64,000 nucleotides of DNA, from assembly GCF_024749165.1 (NCBI RefSeq), contig NZ_CP087190.1:3073501-3137500 (forward strand), written 5' to 3'. Both the position numbers and the translations under genes were made by a program. Below are positions 34,090-43,800 of the stretch, piece after piece (the stretch's first letter is position 1; the number at the start of each line of letters is the position of its first letter). The notes beneath the pieces are model-generated. The model had not been told where the DNA came from, did not search any database, and saw nothing but the letters and a program-made list of their open reading frames with translations. Source of the DNA: Pseudomonas sp. B21-023. GTDB taxonomy: Bacteria > Pseudomonadota > Gammaproteobacteria > Pseudomonadales > Pseudomonadaceae.

Positions 34090-34647
34090 GTGAACCAGAA
34101 ACAACGCGACACCCTCAGCAAGTTCCTCAGCTACGTACTGCGCCACGCACCCGAATCCATCGACCTGTCCCTCGACCGCGACGGCTGGGCCGATGTCGAT
34201 GCGCTGATCCACGGCGCCGGCAGGCAAGGCCATGCCTTCGACCTGCACGCCCTGCGTGAAGTGGTCGAGACCAATGACAAGCGCCGTTTCACCCTCTCCG
34301 ACGATGGCCGCCTCATCCGCGCCGCCCAAGGCCACAGCAGCAACCAGGTCGAAGTGCGACACGTCGCCAAGGCGCCACCCTCCCTGCTCTATCACGGCAC
34401 CGCCAGCCGCTTCCTGGCCTCCATCGAAGCCCAGGGCCTGATCCCGGGCAGCCGTCATCATGTGCACCTGAGCGAGGACCCGCAAACCGCGTTGGCGGTG
34501 GGCAAGCGATATGGTCAGCCAGTGCTGCTCACGGTCGATACCCAGGCCATGTGCGCAGCGGGAGCAGTGTTCTATCAAGCGGATAACGGTGTCTGGCTGG
34601 TAGACCAGGTGCCGCCGGCATATCTGTCACGCCAGGCAGAAGAATAA
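34090..34647 (+). CDS. kptA: RNA 2'-phosphotransferase (Tpt1/KptA)
   Basis: A 185-residue KptA. Near the N-terminus LSKFLSYVLRHAPE holds the conserved Arg-His, followed by a winged-helix part, then LYHGTA, HHVHLSEDP and VTVDT-like strands of the ADP-ribosyltransferase-like catalytic domain. These enzymes remove a splice-junction 2'-phosphate using NAD+; bacteria lack the eukaryotic substrate, and the physiological role is unclear. The start is GTG, with AAAGGA 8 nt upstream; upstream ATGs lack a ribosome site. Confidence 0.9.
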   Translation: MNQKQRDTLSKFLSYVLRHAPESIDLSLDRDGWADVDALIHGAGRQGHAFDLHALREVVETNDKRRFTLSDDGRLIRAAQGHSSNQVEVRHVAKAPPSLLYHGTASRFLASIEAQGLIPGSRHHVHLSEDPQTALAVGKRYGQPVLLTVDTQAMCAAGAVFYQADNGVWLVDQVPPAYLSRQAEE

Positions 34648-34682
34648 GCCGGCAGGAGCGGCCTTGCGCCGCACCTGCCGGC
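34648..34682 (+). terminator. Hairpin after kptA
   Basis: GCCGGCAGG pairs with CCTGCCGGC around an AGCGGCCTTGCGCCGCA loop that can itself pair. It lies directly after the kptA stop and before the convergent DUF3077 gene. Confidence 0.5.
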
Positions 34683-34701
34683 GGACGCGAAAATCCTTAG
34701 G

Positions 34702-34974
34702 CTAATGCGCCATCCCCAGCTCCGCATCATCCATCAGCGCCTTGGCCAGGGCACTGAGGTAGTGCGCGGCCCAGACCATTCGCGGGTCTTCATCCATCAC
34801 CCCGACCAAGGTCAGGTGCCGCACGTAGTCCATCAGCTCCGACGCCTGTCCGCGGGCATGCTGGCAAGGGATGCCAGGCTCGATGCAGAACAGCGGCTGG
34901 GCATCCTTGCCCTCACCCTGGTAGAAACGGGTCTTGCCCGGCGTGAGCTGGCTCTTGCCATCGTCTGTGGTCAT
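34702..34974 (-). CDS. DUF3077 family protein
   Basis: A 90-residue protein of the Pseudomonas-specific DUF3077 type, including PLFCIEPGIPCQHARGQASE and VGVMDEDPRMVWAAHYLSAL. GGGAG lies before the ATG. Function unknown. It is the downstream member of a pair with the DUF6124-like gene. Confidence 0.7.
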   Translation of the reverse strand: MTTDDGKSQLTPGKTRFYQGEGKDAQPLFCIEPGIPCQHARGQASELMDYVRHLTLVGVMDEDPRMVWAAHYLSALAKALMDDAELGMAH

Positions 34975-35001
34975 GATCGATCTCCCTGAAAACGTCGTCG
35001 G

Positions 35002-35265
35002 CTAGTGCAGCGTGCGGGGCTCGCTCGGCGCCTTAGCCGAGTGCTGCACCTGGGTCAGGGCGGATTCGAGCAACGTGCGCACCGCCTCCATCTCGTGGGC
35101 GGCCGCCAGCATCAGTATCGCGCCGGGTGACCGGGGCTTGAGCTGCACGGCCTGGTTGGCCACCGTGAGGGCGCAGAAGGCGTACTCGATGGCGCGTACC
35201 AAGGTGTCTTCGAGGAAGTGGGCGTGGTCTTGGGGGGAAGGTGGATCGGGGACAATCTTCAGCAT
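35002..35265 (-). CDS. DUF6124-like protein
   Basis: An 87-residue helical protein (MLKIVPDPPSPQDHAHF...) of a small Pseudomonas family annotated DUF6124. GGAG precedes the ATG at 35265; a longer in-frame start at 35418 reads through the inverted-repeat region. It is 27 bp upstream of the DUF3077 gene. Such pairs are common in Pseudomonas genomes and of unknown function. Confidence 0.6.
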   Translation of the reverse strand: MLKIVPDPPSPQDHAHFLEDTLVRAIEYAFCALTVANQAVQLKPRSPGAILMLAAAHEMEAVRTLLESALTQVQHSAKAPSEPRTLH

Positions 35266-35652
35266 GCTCGTACTCCAACAATGGTTGAGGGTTGAGCTGT
35301 CAGCTGAGCTGCTGTCAAACAGTCGGGTGGCAGCTGTACGCGGGTTGACAGACCGAGATTGTTGGCACTCGGCGCACACTAGGTGCCCACACGTACAGCC
35401 GCCATTGAGCGAATGCACACGAGGACAACAATCGACGGTCTGTCAAAACCGGCCACTGAATTGGCAGCGGCTGGCCGAGATTAGAAGCCGAAGTAGCCTG
35501 GGGCAAGGGCTGAAAGGCGGTAAAAGCATGCTTCGGAAATGGACTACAAGGAATAAGGAAATTCCGATTCTTATCCTTGCTCCAGATGCAAAAAAACCAG
35601 AACGGCGAGGCTGTCACAGCAAAGTTGCCTGAGAAGCTGTCTCGATTGAGCG
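35266..35652. other. 387-bp gap with an inverted-repeat element
   Basis: No gene was found. It contains a 102-bp inverted-repeat element (35345-35446), probably upstream of the DUF6124 promoter, and otherwise unremarkable sequence before the immunity gene. Confidence 0.45.
35345..35446. repeat. Inverted repeat, TTGACAGACCG...CGGTCTGTCAA
   Basis: The left arm TTGACAGACCGAGATTGTTG is matched by the complement of CAACAATCGACGGTCTGTCAA at the right end, with one extra base. The arms enclose ~60 bp with no coding capacity. Either a small MITE or a regulatory dyad. Confidence 0.55.
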
Positions 35653-36111
35653 CTACAACCTACACGCTTTAAGCTGTTCGATGACAGCAGCCACGGTACC
35701 TGTCTCAAGCTTTAAACCCTCGACTGTATGGCCATCATCCCGTGACCAAACCAGTCGATCGCCATCCCGTTCCATTTTGAAATACAGCATGAAACCAGAA
35801 TCTTCAGCTTCAGTAGCCGAAAAGTCCGCGATGCCTGGTAGCAAATCGCCTATCTCCCCCGAAAAGTAGGCCCTGGCATTGTCGAAAACTTCTCGATCCT
35901 CATAGATTAGATCCGCAGTAGAGTCAGGCAATCGGATGCCGGAGAAGAAACTCAGCGCTGAACGCAGTTCCAACGCTTCTACAGCATCATAAATACGCAC
36001 TCCACCGGCATACACGCAAAGCAAACCATTTTTCCAACTGTCACCCTGCACATTCCAAGCGCCAACGACCTGGAACTGCACGGCGAACCTATCCGGATCA
36101 CCTGCAATCAC
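35653..36111 (-). CDS. Imm42-like immunity protein
   Basis: A 152-residue protein resembling immunity protein 42: it opens VIAGDPDRFAVQFQVV with AWNVQGDSWKNGLLCVYAGG. The GTG start at 36111 is supported by GGGAG 10 nt upstream; an upstream in-frame GTG would extend into repeat DNA. No cognate toxin gene is adjacent, so it appears to be an orphan at the tail of the CDI locus, protecting against a toxin carried by other strains. Confidence 0.6.
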   Translation of the reverse strand: MIAGDPDRFAVQFQVVGAWNVQGDSWKNGLLCVYAGGVRIYDAVEALELRSALSFFSGIRLPDSTADLIYEDREVFDNARAYFSGEIGDLLPGIADFSATEAEDSGFMLYFKMERDGDRLVWSRDDGHTVEGLKLETGTVAAVIEQLKACRL

Positions 36112-36147
36112 TTGACTTTCACTCCCAAAAGTTTCTGTATATCCGTT

Positions 36148-36192
36148 GGAAAAAGGGGACACAATGGAAAAAGGGGACTGGAAAAAGGGGAC
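36148..36192. repeat. Three tandem GGAAAAAGGGGAC copies
   Basis: Identical 13-bp units start at 36148, 36166 and 36180. The last merges with the left end of the palindromic element at 36182. This suggests repeated insertion or partial excision at one site. Confidence 0.65.
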
Positions 36193-36337
36193 AGATTTAT
36201 TTTCTACACTCTAATTTTGACGCCACCAGCTTCCAGCTCGTGGCTTCCTCACCGATACTTTAAGCAACGGGCTTCAACGTCGTCTTGGCCATGCAAAGAC
36301 AGAAATTAGAGTAGAAAAATAAATCTGTCCCCTTTTT
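36182..36337. mobile_element. Palindromic mobile repeat, copy 1
   Basis: The ends AAAAAGGGGACAGATTTATT and its complement enclose ~115 bp with TCTAATTTTGACGCCA on the left. A closely similar copy is at 37265-37420. The end motif occurs widely next to REP-associated transposase-type elements in gamma-proteobacteria; no transposase is here. Confidence 0.7.
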
Positions 36338-36407
36338 GCAATACGAAGTCAGAATATTTTCAAATTGATCGCTGTCTGTTGGCCGATAAGTAGGCGCAAA
36401 CCATACC

Positions 36408-37070
36408 CTATGGCAGGCTTTTAAAGTGTCTTAACAAAATCAGGCGATGCCAGTAGTAAAACTCCCCGTGCCACGTCATCAAAAAAACCAACACGCACCA
36501 GAACCGCCCCTCCTTTGACAAAAATAGGGAAAACGAACCAAGATCAGCCTCCACACTACCGTGGAAGGTCGAAATCTGACAATCGTCGAACCCAACACCT
36601 TTCGGCAGAAAAAACACGTACGAATTGCTTTCCGCCTCCATCAGACGCACGACAGACTTTAGAGAGGAAGTGGGAAAGCGTAAAGCCCCGATAAACGTCA
36701 CCCCCTCCTCCGTGACCATCATACTCTCCTTAACATCCTGTCCATCAGCAACTTGAAGAGCACGATGCTTGACACTTCCCCAGAGCCCACGATACCTCAC
36801 CACTCGAGTATCGGGCTGCACACAAGAAGTGGCCAAACATAACCAAAAATCATGTTCTGGAAAGCGCTCACTCAACATGGAACACACATAATCGAATGCA
36901 CAAGATAAACCCACCACCCTTTCATCTTGAACAACATAGCTTGCTGCTGCAACCGGCACGTCCAAACTCAAGCCAAGGCCCGAATAATGATAAACATCAT
37001 TGTCTTTGAAAATATTCAAAACCGTCGATTGAACGACATCAGTAGTCATAATGGTTACCTGGTTCGTCAT
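36408..37070 (-). CDS. Orphan CDI immunity protein candidate
   Basis: A 220-residue protein not matching a family I know (MTNQVTIMTTDVVQSTVLN...). It is placed exactly as an immunity gene: its ATG, preceded by AGGAG, overlaps the end of the displaced toxin fragment by 32 bp. It has visibly lower GC than the backbone, typical of CDI cassettes. It likely neutralises the toxin whose tail is encoded just upstream. Confidence 0.5.
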   Translation of the reverse strand: MTNQVTIMTTDVVQSTVLNIFKDNDVYHYSGLGLSLDVPVAAASYVVQDERVVGLSCAFDYVCSMLSERFPEHDFWLCLATSCVQPDTRVVRYRGLWGSVKHRALQVADGQDVKESMMVTEEGVTFIGALRFPTSSLKSVVRLMEAESNSYVFFLPKGVGFDDCQISTFHGSVEADLGSFSLFLSKEGRFWCVLVFLMTWHGEFYYWHRLILLRHFKSLP

Positions 37071-37290
37071 TGAAATGCGCTCCTCGATTTTGTGCGTTGC
37101 CCTCTCCAAAATCGTGCCCTTTAGCGTCATCACGTATCGTTACCTTTCGGTATCCCCCGCCAGACTGTGGCACCTCAAACTCATAAACCAGGCCAGGTTG
37201 GACTTTCCCACGCCGGTCAACATTCAACGTTACCTTACTCGGTTGTTGACTCGTCGAAAAAGCGAAAAATGGGAAAGATTGATTTTCCAC
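37039..37290 (-). pseudogene. Displaced CdiA C-terminal toxin fragment
   Basis: An 83-residue frame. Its C-terminal part (DDAKGHDFGEGNAQNRGAHF...GNHYDY) resembles tails of contact-dependent toxins. It lacks a secretion domain. The ATG at 37290 lies inside a palindromic element (copy 2), so the upstream sequence was replaced by the repeat and the first residues are encoded by it. It overlaps the following immunity gene. It may serve as a donor for recombination onto cdiA. Confidence 0.55.
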
Positions 37291-37420
37291 ACTCTAATTT
37301 TGACGCCCCGACTTCCAGCACGTAATTTCCTCACAGACACTTTAAACAACGGGCTTCAATTTCGCCCCAGCCATGCAAAGACAGAAGTTAGAGCAAGAAA
37401 ATAAATCTGCCCATTTTTTC
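37265..37420. mobile_element. Palindromic mobile repeat, copy 2
   Basis: Shares the inner sequence (CACTCTAATTTTGACGCC, ATGCAAAGACAGAA) with copy 1 but has decayed ends. It contains the start codon of the toxin fragment. Confidence 0.65.
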
Positions 37421-37443
37421 TTCCTTTTCTCTTCCTCTCTCTT

Positions 37444-37487
37444 ATGCAAAGATAGAATTTAGAGTAGACAAATATATCTACCCCTTG
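37444..37487. mobile_element. Palindromic mobile repeat, right-end remnant (copy 3)
   Basis: Only the right end remains (ATGCAAAGATAGAATTTAGA then TATCTACCCCTT). It lies between copy 2 and cdiI. Confidence 0.5.
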
Positions 37488-37521
37488 CTGGTCCTTTGCT
37501 GTTAAATAACCATGGAGATTC

Positions 37522-37842
37522 TTAAAACACTTCATGCCTAAGCAGCTTAAACCCCGCCTGCCTCATAACTCTCTCCAAAGCAGATGAGCGATCTGTAGCA
37601 TTTATATAAAGCAGGACCGTATAGTCCGAATAATTTTGCTCTACAGCATCACCATCAAAAGGATCAACATTCAGCTTTAGAACAAAATTCTCTGCATCAC
37701 CCCCACCCAACATATAATAAATACCTCCCTGATAAGAACTTTCTCTTTCCTCGAAAGCTTCCCCCAAGGCTCGTTCTACATTAACTTTCGCCGAGAGAAT
37801 ACCTAAATTTCTCACACCATATAGATCATACGCAACAGTCAT
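37522..37842 (-). CDS. cdiI: CdiI immunity protein
   Basis: A 106-residue protein whose start overlaps the cdiA stop by 4 bp (ATGA). This is the canonical placement of the immunity gene matched to the CdiA C-terminal toxin. No family match by eye. Low GC relative to the rest of cdiA. Confidence 0.7.
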   Translation of the reverse strand: MTVAYDLYGVRNLGILSAKVNVERALGEAFEERESSYQGGIYYMLGGGDAENFVLKLNVDPFDGDAVEQNYSDYTVLLYINATDRSSALERVMRQAGFKLLRHEVF

Positions 37843-40800
37843 TTTGGTAAGCTCACACTCGGTGCACGACTCGAGGCTGTTGCCGCAGAGTCATAAATCA
37901 TGAAATTAACATCACGCCCAGCCTGGGCGCTAAGCTTACTCGACAAATCCTTTAGACCGAGTGCCTGCAAGTCTCTCGAACTCAACGGCCCTGTACGGGT
38001 TCCGCCACTCCTCAAACCTATCCCCAGGGATCGGGCACGTTGTAGAAGCTCTGAGCCAGCCAAGGCAATATCAAAATCACTCACCCTACCAACGTCAAAT
38101 GCTTGCCCAGTTTTAAAGCTCTGGCCAGTTACAGCACTTCCTTGAAGAATTGGTTCTACATTGCCATAGCCAGCACGAGCCAAACCATCTCGTGCATCTG
38201 CGCCAAAGCGTGCGAAATCATCTGTACTTGAAAAACCTTTGGGAAGTACAGCCCCTTTCGCACCGCTCGCGCCAAACCAGGATTTTATAGACTCGATGAG
38301 CCCGCTACCACCCCGCGCCAACCCGCGAACAGCCCCTACGCCAGAAAGCACCAGTCCAGCCAGCTCAGCCTTCTCGAGCGTATCCAGCCGCTCAGCTTCC
38401 GATGCCGTTGGCGTAAACAACGATTTCTTGTCCGGGAACCTGTCTACGAACGTATCGACCAATTCCATGGCCAGTGGGTTGAGCTTATCTATTCCCTTGC
38501 CGTGTTGTGCCATCGATTCGAGGGCATCCACAAGCTCTTGCTGGCTCACCTTGCTGCTACCTTCAGGGCAAGCGGTAGGCACCTCAACGCATGCCTCCAG
38601 AATCCCTCTGGCAAAGGCCTCGCCATTCTTGCGATGCAGGTCATGGTTGTACTGGGTGGCCGACTGCGCGATTTGCACGCCCTTGTCCAGCTCGCCGTTC
38701 ACTGCAGCAGCAGCCACCAGACCAGTCAGTTGCGACAGCATTAAATGCAATGCTTCATTGCCCTGCGCAGCCGACGAGAGCGCATTGACCATCGCCTCGT
38801 TGAGTCCAGCGGCGGCCGCGCCGGTCTTGAAGTCGCCACCAGTGGCTTCGGCAATCAGACCGCCCACGATGGCGTGGGAGATGACCTTCGGCAAACTACC
38901 GCTCTCGAAGCTGAGCGTCTGGTCGCCCACCCACTTGAAGCCAGTGGCCATGGCCACCGTGCTGGCTTCGCCGGCAAGTGAAGCGAGCAGGTTGTCCTTG
39001 AGGCTGCCGCCGTTGATGGCTGTGGAGATGCTGCCACTGATCACCGCCCGGCCACCGGCGCGGAGCGCAACATCGGATGCATTGCTCCAAGTCAGCACAT
39101 TGTCGGGCGTGGAAACTGCTGGCAGTGCCTTCCCACCCTCAATGCTGACAGCACCTTTGTTGGCTGCCTCACTGGCCTTGAACCAATTGTTATCGGCGTA
39201 TTGCAGTGCCCCTGCGACAGCCATGGCTGTCGCCGCGCTCTTCAAGCTCTCCTTGCTCAACGTTTCCTTGAGTGCCGCGCCCAGATCGCCTTTGTTATTA
39301 ATGGTGCTGACCGCACCGGTCGTAGCCAAACTGGTGGCTCCCGCCAGGGGTACGCCCGTCATACCAAATCCGACTGGCCCCATGACTGCAGCCATCATGA
39401 TCGCAATTGCCAACTGCGCCGCTGGGCCAAGTCCGGAGTTGGCGTACTTGAAGCTGGTGTGCAACTCTTGGACCTGGCGCCAATCAACGCCCCCCTGCGC
39501 TTCCAGCTCTTTGAGCCAAGCCAGCTTCGGATCGGCCTTGACCATTGCGTCGATGGACTCGTGCACCGTCTGTTGATTCACCTGGCGAACATCGGCGCGG
39601 ATATTGCCCACGGCCTCGATCATCACGTCGCCTGTAGCCACCAGCTCACTCTGACGCAAGGTTTCGTCGCTACGCCCCTTGCCCTTCATGCTGAACCAGC
39701 CCGCGTCGGACTTGCTCTTCTCGTGGCTTTCGTCGTGCAGGTCCTTGACCCCTTCGAAGGTGATGTCACCCCCACTGCTCAGGGTCAAGTCGGCGCCGCT
39801 GGTGAGCTTGGCGGCCTGGTAGAGCTGATCACCCTTGCTTACCAGGCGCAGGTCGGCGCCGCTGGTAATCTTGCTGCCGACATGGGTGAGCTGGGTAACT
39901 TCGTCGCGCTGGGTCTGCTTGCTGCCCCAACCTCCCTTCTTCTTCATGTCGTAGAGCGAGTAGTCGCGCTCCTGCCCGGCGATCAGGCTGATGTCGTTGC
40001 CGGCATAGACATACGCCTCGTCACCGGCTTGCAGATTGCTGGCCACCAGGTTGACGTCGGTACCGGCAACGACATTCAGGCCGCTTCCGGCACTCAGGCT
40101 GGCCGCGACCAGCCGGCTGTGCTCCTCGACTTCGTGGACCTTCTTGTTGCCTTTCTTGCTGCGGCTGTCGATCGCATGGGAGTCTTCGCCGGCCACCAGG
40201 TTGATATTGCCCAAGGCACCGGCATCAAGGCGCTTGCCCGCCTTGGCGCTGCTCGCCTCGACGTACAGATCACGGCCTGCCTGCAAGCTGACGTTGCCTG
40301 CGGCCTCCAGGCCGGAGCCCAGCTGGGTGACCGTTTCTTCGGTGCGCAAGCCACGGCGCAGGGCGTCGCGAGTGACGGTGCGATCCTGCACGGCAAGCAG
40401 GTTGATGTCGCCTCCGGCCTTGGCTTTCAGATCGCCACCGCTGCTGATCTGGCCCTTGTTGGTCAGGTCGCCAGCAGCATTGAGGTTCATGGCGCCACGC
40501 GCCTGGATGACAGAGCCGGCATCCAGATGGGTCTTGCTCCCCGCACCGACCACCACTTCGGTAGCGGTACGGTCGTTGACGATATCGCCCTTGAGCGACT
40601 CAAGGTCGACACGGTTGCCACGGATCTCGCCGGCCAGGGCATTGCGGATGCTGTCCTGGGCCATCAGGCTCAGGTGTTCATTGGCCACCGCCAGGCCGCC
40701 TTGATACAGACTGCCGCCGGCTACGGCCGTCAGGTCGTTGCTCGCCCGCAGGCTACCGACACTCTTCAGGTCGCCACCCGTGACCAGTTCCAGGTCACGC

Positions 40801-43800
40801 CCCTGGATCAGGCTGCCGCCACGCAGGTTGCGCGAATCGACCTTGGCCAGGTACAGCACCGGGGCCAGGACCTTCTCGCCCCCGACAACCCGCTCTTCCA
40901 TCCACACGATGTCATGGGTCAGTGCCGCGATCTGCTCGCCGGTAAGGCCCACGCCCACGCTCAGGCCAAGGGCATCCTTGCTGGCCACGGCGTTGTCCAT
41001 CAGGTACTTGAACTGCTCGTAGTCGCTGGCCAGGCCATCGGCGAGGAAGCGCTGGCCGGTCTGCGCGCGCACCGCATCGGCGATCAGCCGCGTCTCGTAG
41101 CGGCCGTCGCCAAGGCGGCGCCAAGCCTGGTCGGGGTCGAAGCCGAGGTTGCCGAGCAGGTAGTCCGAGGCCATGAAGCGACCTGGGTCGGTAAGCTCGG
41201 GGTTGGTCTCGATCAGGTAGCGGGCGGTCGGGTTCTGAGTGCGCACGAACAGGCCGTACTCACCCTGCGGCAAACGGAAACTCGGCAAGGCAGTCGGGTC
41301 GACGCTGACGAACGGGGCGCCGCTGAAGTCGACCGGGACGAAGCTGATCTGGGTGCTGCCGTCGGCAGCCGTGGTTTCGACACGTTTGACATCGACTGGC
41401 AAGCCCGGATCGCCGGCCTGGGTGCCGATCACGATGCGTACTCCACCTGCTCCAATGGCCGCACTGTCCAGTGCCTTGCCGCTGAGCTGGGCATTGCTCT
41501 GTGCATCGAGGGTGCCGTTGACCAGCTCGCCGCTGACGTTCAGCGCCAGGGTGCCACCGGCCTGTACGGTGCCAACGTAGGCGGTATCGGTACCGGGCTC
41601 AACGCGGGTAATCGGCTTTTCGCTGGGGTACATGGTCACGGCGGTCGGTATCGGCGCCTGCTTGTCCGGTGCCAGGCCTCGGTTCGACGCATTCCAGGCG
41701 TTGGTGGCCGCCTCGGTGACACGGTAGGCGCCCTTGCTCACCCCTTGCAGCCAGTAACTGATCTCCTCGACCTCCTTGTCCAGGGTCCGACCACGGTTGT
41801 GGAAGTTCACCGCACTGGCGGTCAGGTCGCCGTTGGCTGCCAGCAGGCTCTGGCGGTTGTCCACCGTGCCCGCATCGATCGCCATGTCACGGTTGGCCAG
41901 CAGCCGAGCCGCGGGCGAATCGCTTTCGATGGTGCCTTTGTAGGTGGTGGTGACGATGTAGGAGCCGGTGTGACTACGACCGCTGCAGTCAGTGCAGTTG
42001 ATGCGGATGTAGCGTTCGGCGATGGTCCGGCCGGGGACGAAGACAGCCTTGGCGTTCTCCAGTAAGTCGACCTTGAGGTCGATGTTGCCTTCACTCTCGA
42101 TACTGCCCGAAAGGTTCTGCAGGCTTGCCGCCCTGCCCCCGCCCAGCGCCGCGTAACTGAAATCACCCTTGCTGTAGATATCGGCGTAGCGGTTGAGCAA
42201 GCTGGTGCTGCGCAGCTCCAGCGGGCCGCCGGCGAACAGCAGGCTGTCCTGCTGGTTGCTGATCGCCCCGTTGGCGCGCAGGGTAGCCTTGCCCTGGGCG
42301 CCGAGGGTGCCCTGGTTGTCGATGCTCGCGGCGGTGATGTCCAGGGTCTGGCTGCTGGTCAGCCGGCCACGGTTGCTCAGCGCACCGGCCAACTGCACGG
42401 TCATCGCCTCTTTGCTGACGATACGGCCACCGTCCTGGGTCAGGTTGGCGCCGCTGATGCTCATGGCCTTCATGCTGGAGAACAGGCCACGGTTGACCAG
42501 GTCGCCGGCCATCTCCAGGGTCAGTTTGCCGTCGGTGATCAGCTCGCCGGCATTGGTCAGCTGCGCGCCGGCCAGGCGCAGGTCACTGGCGCTGGCGATA
42601 CGCTCGCCTGCGCCCAGGGTGAGTGCCTGCAGGCCACTGACATCCAGGGCGCCATTGCTGTGCCAGGTGCCGACGCCGGTGACGTTGGCGAAGGTCCAGC
42701 TACCCTTGCCCATGCTGCTGAGGGTGCCCTGGCTGCCACTGAAGTGGTTGGCATCAAGCACCAGGCTGCCGAGCCCGGCGTGCTCCACGCTGCCGCCCTG
42801 GTTGAGCAGGCTCGCGGCCTTGACCTTGAACTCGGTGGTGGCGCTGGCGATACGGCCACCTTGGTTGTCCAGCACACCGCTCAATTCGATGCTGGCCTTG
42901 TCGCCGGCATGGGCGATCAGCTTGCCGCCGCTGTTGTCCAGGCTCTGGCCCTTGAGCTGCACGGTGTCGCTGGCCTCGATCAGGCCGCTGCGGTTGAGCA
43001 GGCGCTGCACGGTCAGTTGCTGGTTGCCGGCCAGGCTGGTCAGGGTGCCAGTGCTGTTGTCGGTATCGCCGGCTACCAGGGTGATGGCGCTGGCGGTCAG
43101 GCTGCCCTGCTGGTTGTCCAGGCGGCCTGCGCCGAGCAGCAGTTCGGCCAGCGAGCCCCCGGCGACCAGCTTGCCTTGCTGGTTGCGCACGCGCGCGGCC
43201 TTGATCAGCATGCCCTCGCTGCCGGCCAACACCTGGCCACCGACACGGTTGTCGACGCTGTCGGCGACCAGTTCCAGGCGGCTGCTGAGCAACTGGCCGG
43301 CGCGGTTGTCCAGGGTGCCTTGGGTGGCAGTGGCCTTCACCGCCTTCTGCCCGACCACCACGCCGGCCTGGTTATCGATACTGGCGGCCGTGATATCCAC
43401 GTTCGCGGCAGTCGCCTGCAAGCGCCCGCCACTGTTGTTCACCGCGCCGCTGGCCTTGACGCTCAGCGCACCCTCGTCAGCCACCACACGGCCTTTCTGG
43501 CTGTTGTCCAGCGACGTGCCATCAAGCGTGACGCTTGCGCCCAGCAGGGCGCCGCCTTGGTTCAGCAGTTTGCCGCCGTTGACCTGCAGGTGAGTCTTGG
43601 CCTGTAAGGTGCCGCCGCCATTGTCCAGGCGCTGGTGCGCGGTGACGGTCGCCGTGCCTTCGGTGGCTACGACGCTGCCACCCTGGTTGTCGAACTGCTC
43701 GGCCGTGACGACTAGGGTCTTGCCCACCACGCTGCCGCCTTGGTTGGCCACGCTGCCCGCCTTGAGCTGCTGGTGGCTGGCGGAGAGCCTGCCGCCCAAG

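Noticed and set aside
36100..37500. CRISPR-like array suspected from the recurring repeats
   Set aside because: Repeats are long palindromic elements with irregular spacing and no uniform spacers.
39201..42065. A 954-codon open frame on the plus strand
   Set aside because: It is antisense to cdiA; repetitive GC-rich coding DNA leaves the reverse frame open. No domain and no ribosome site.
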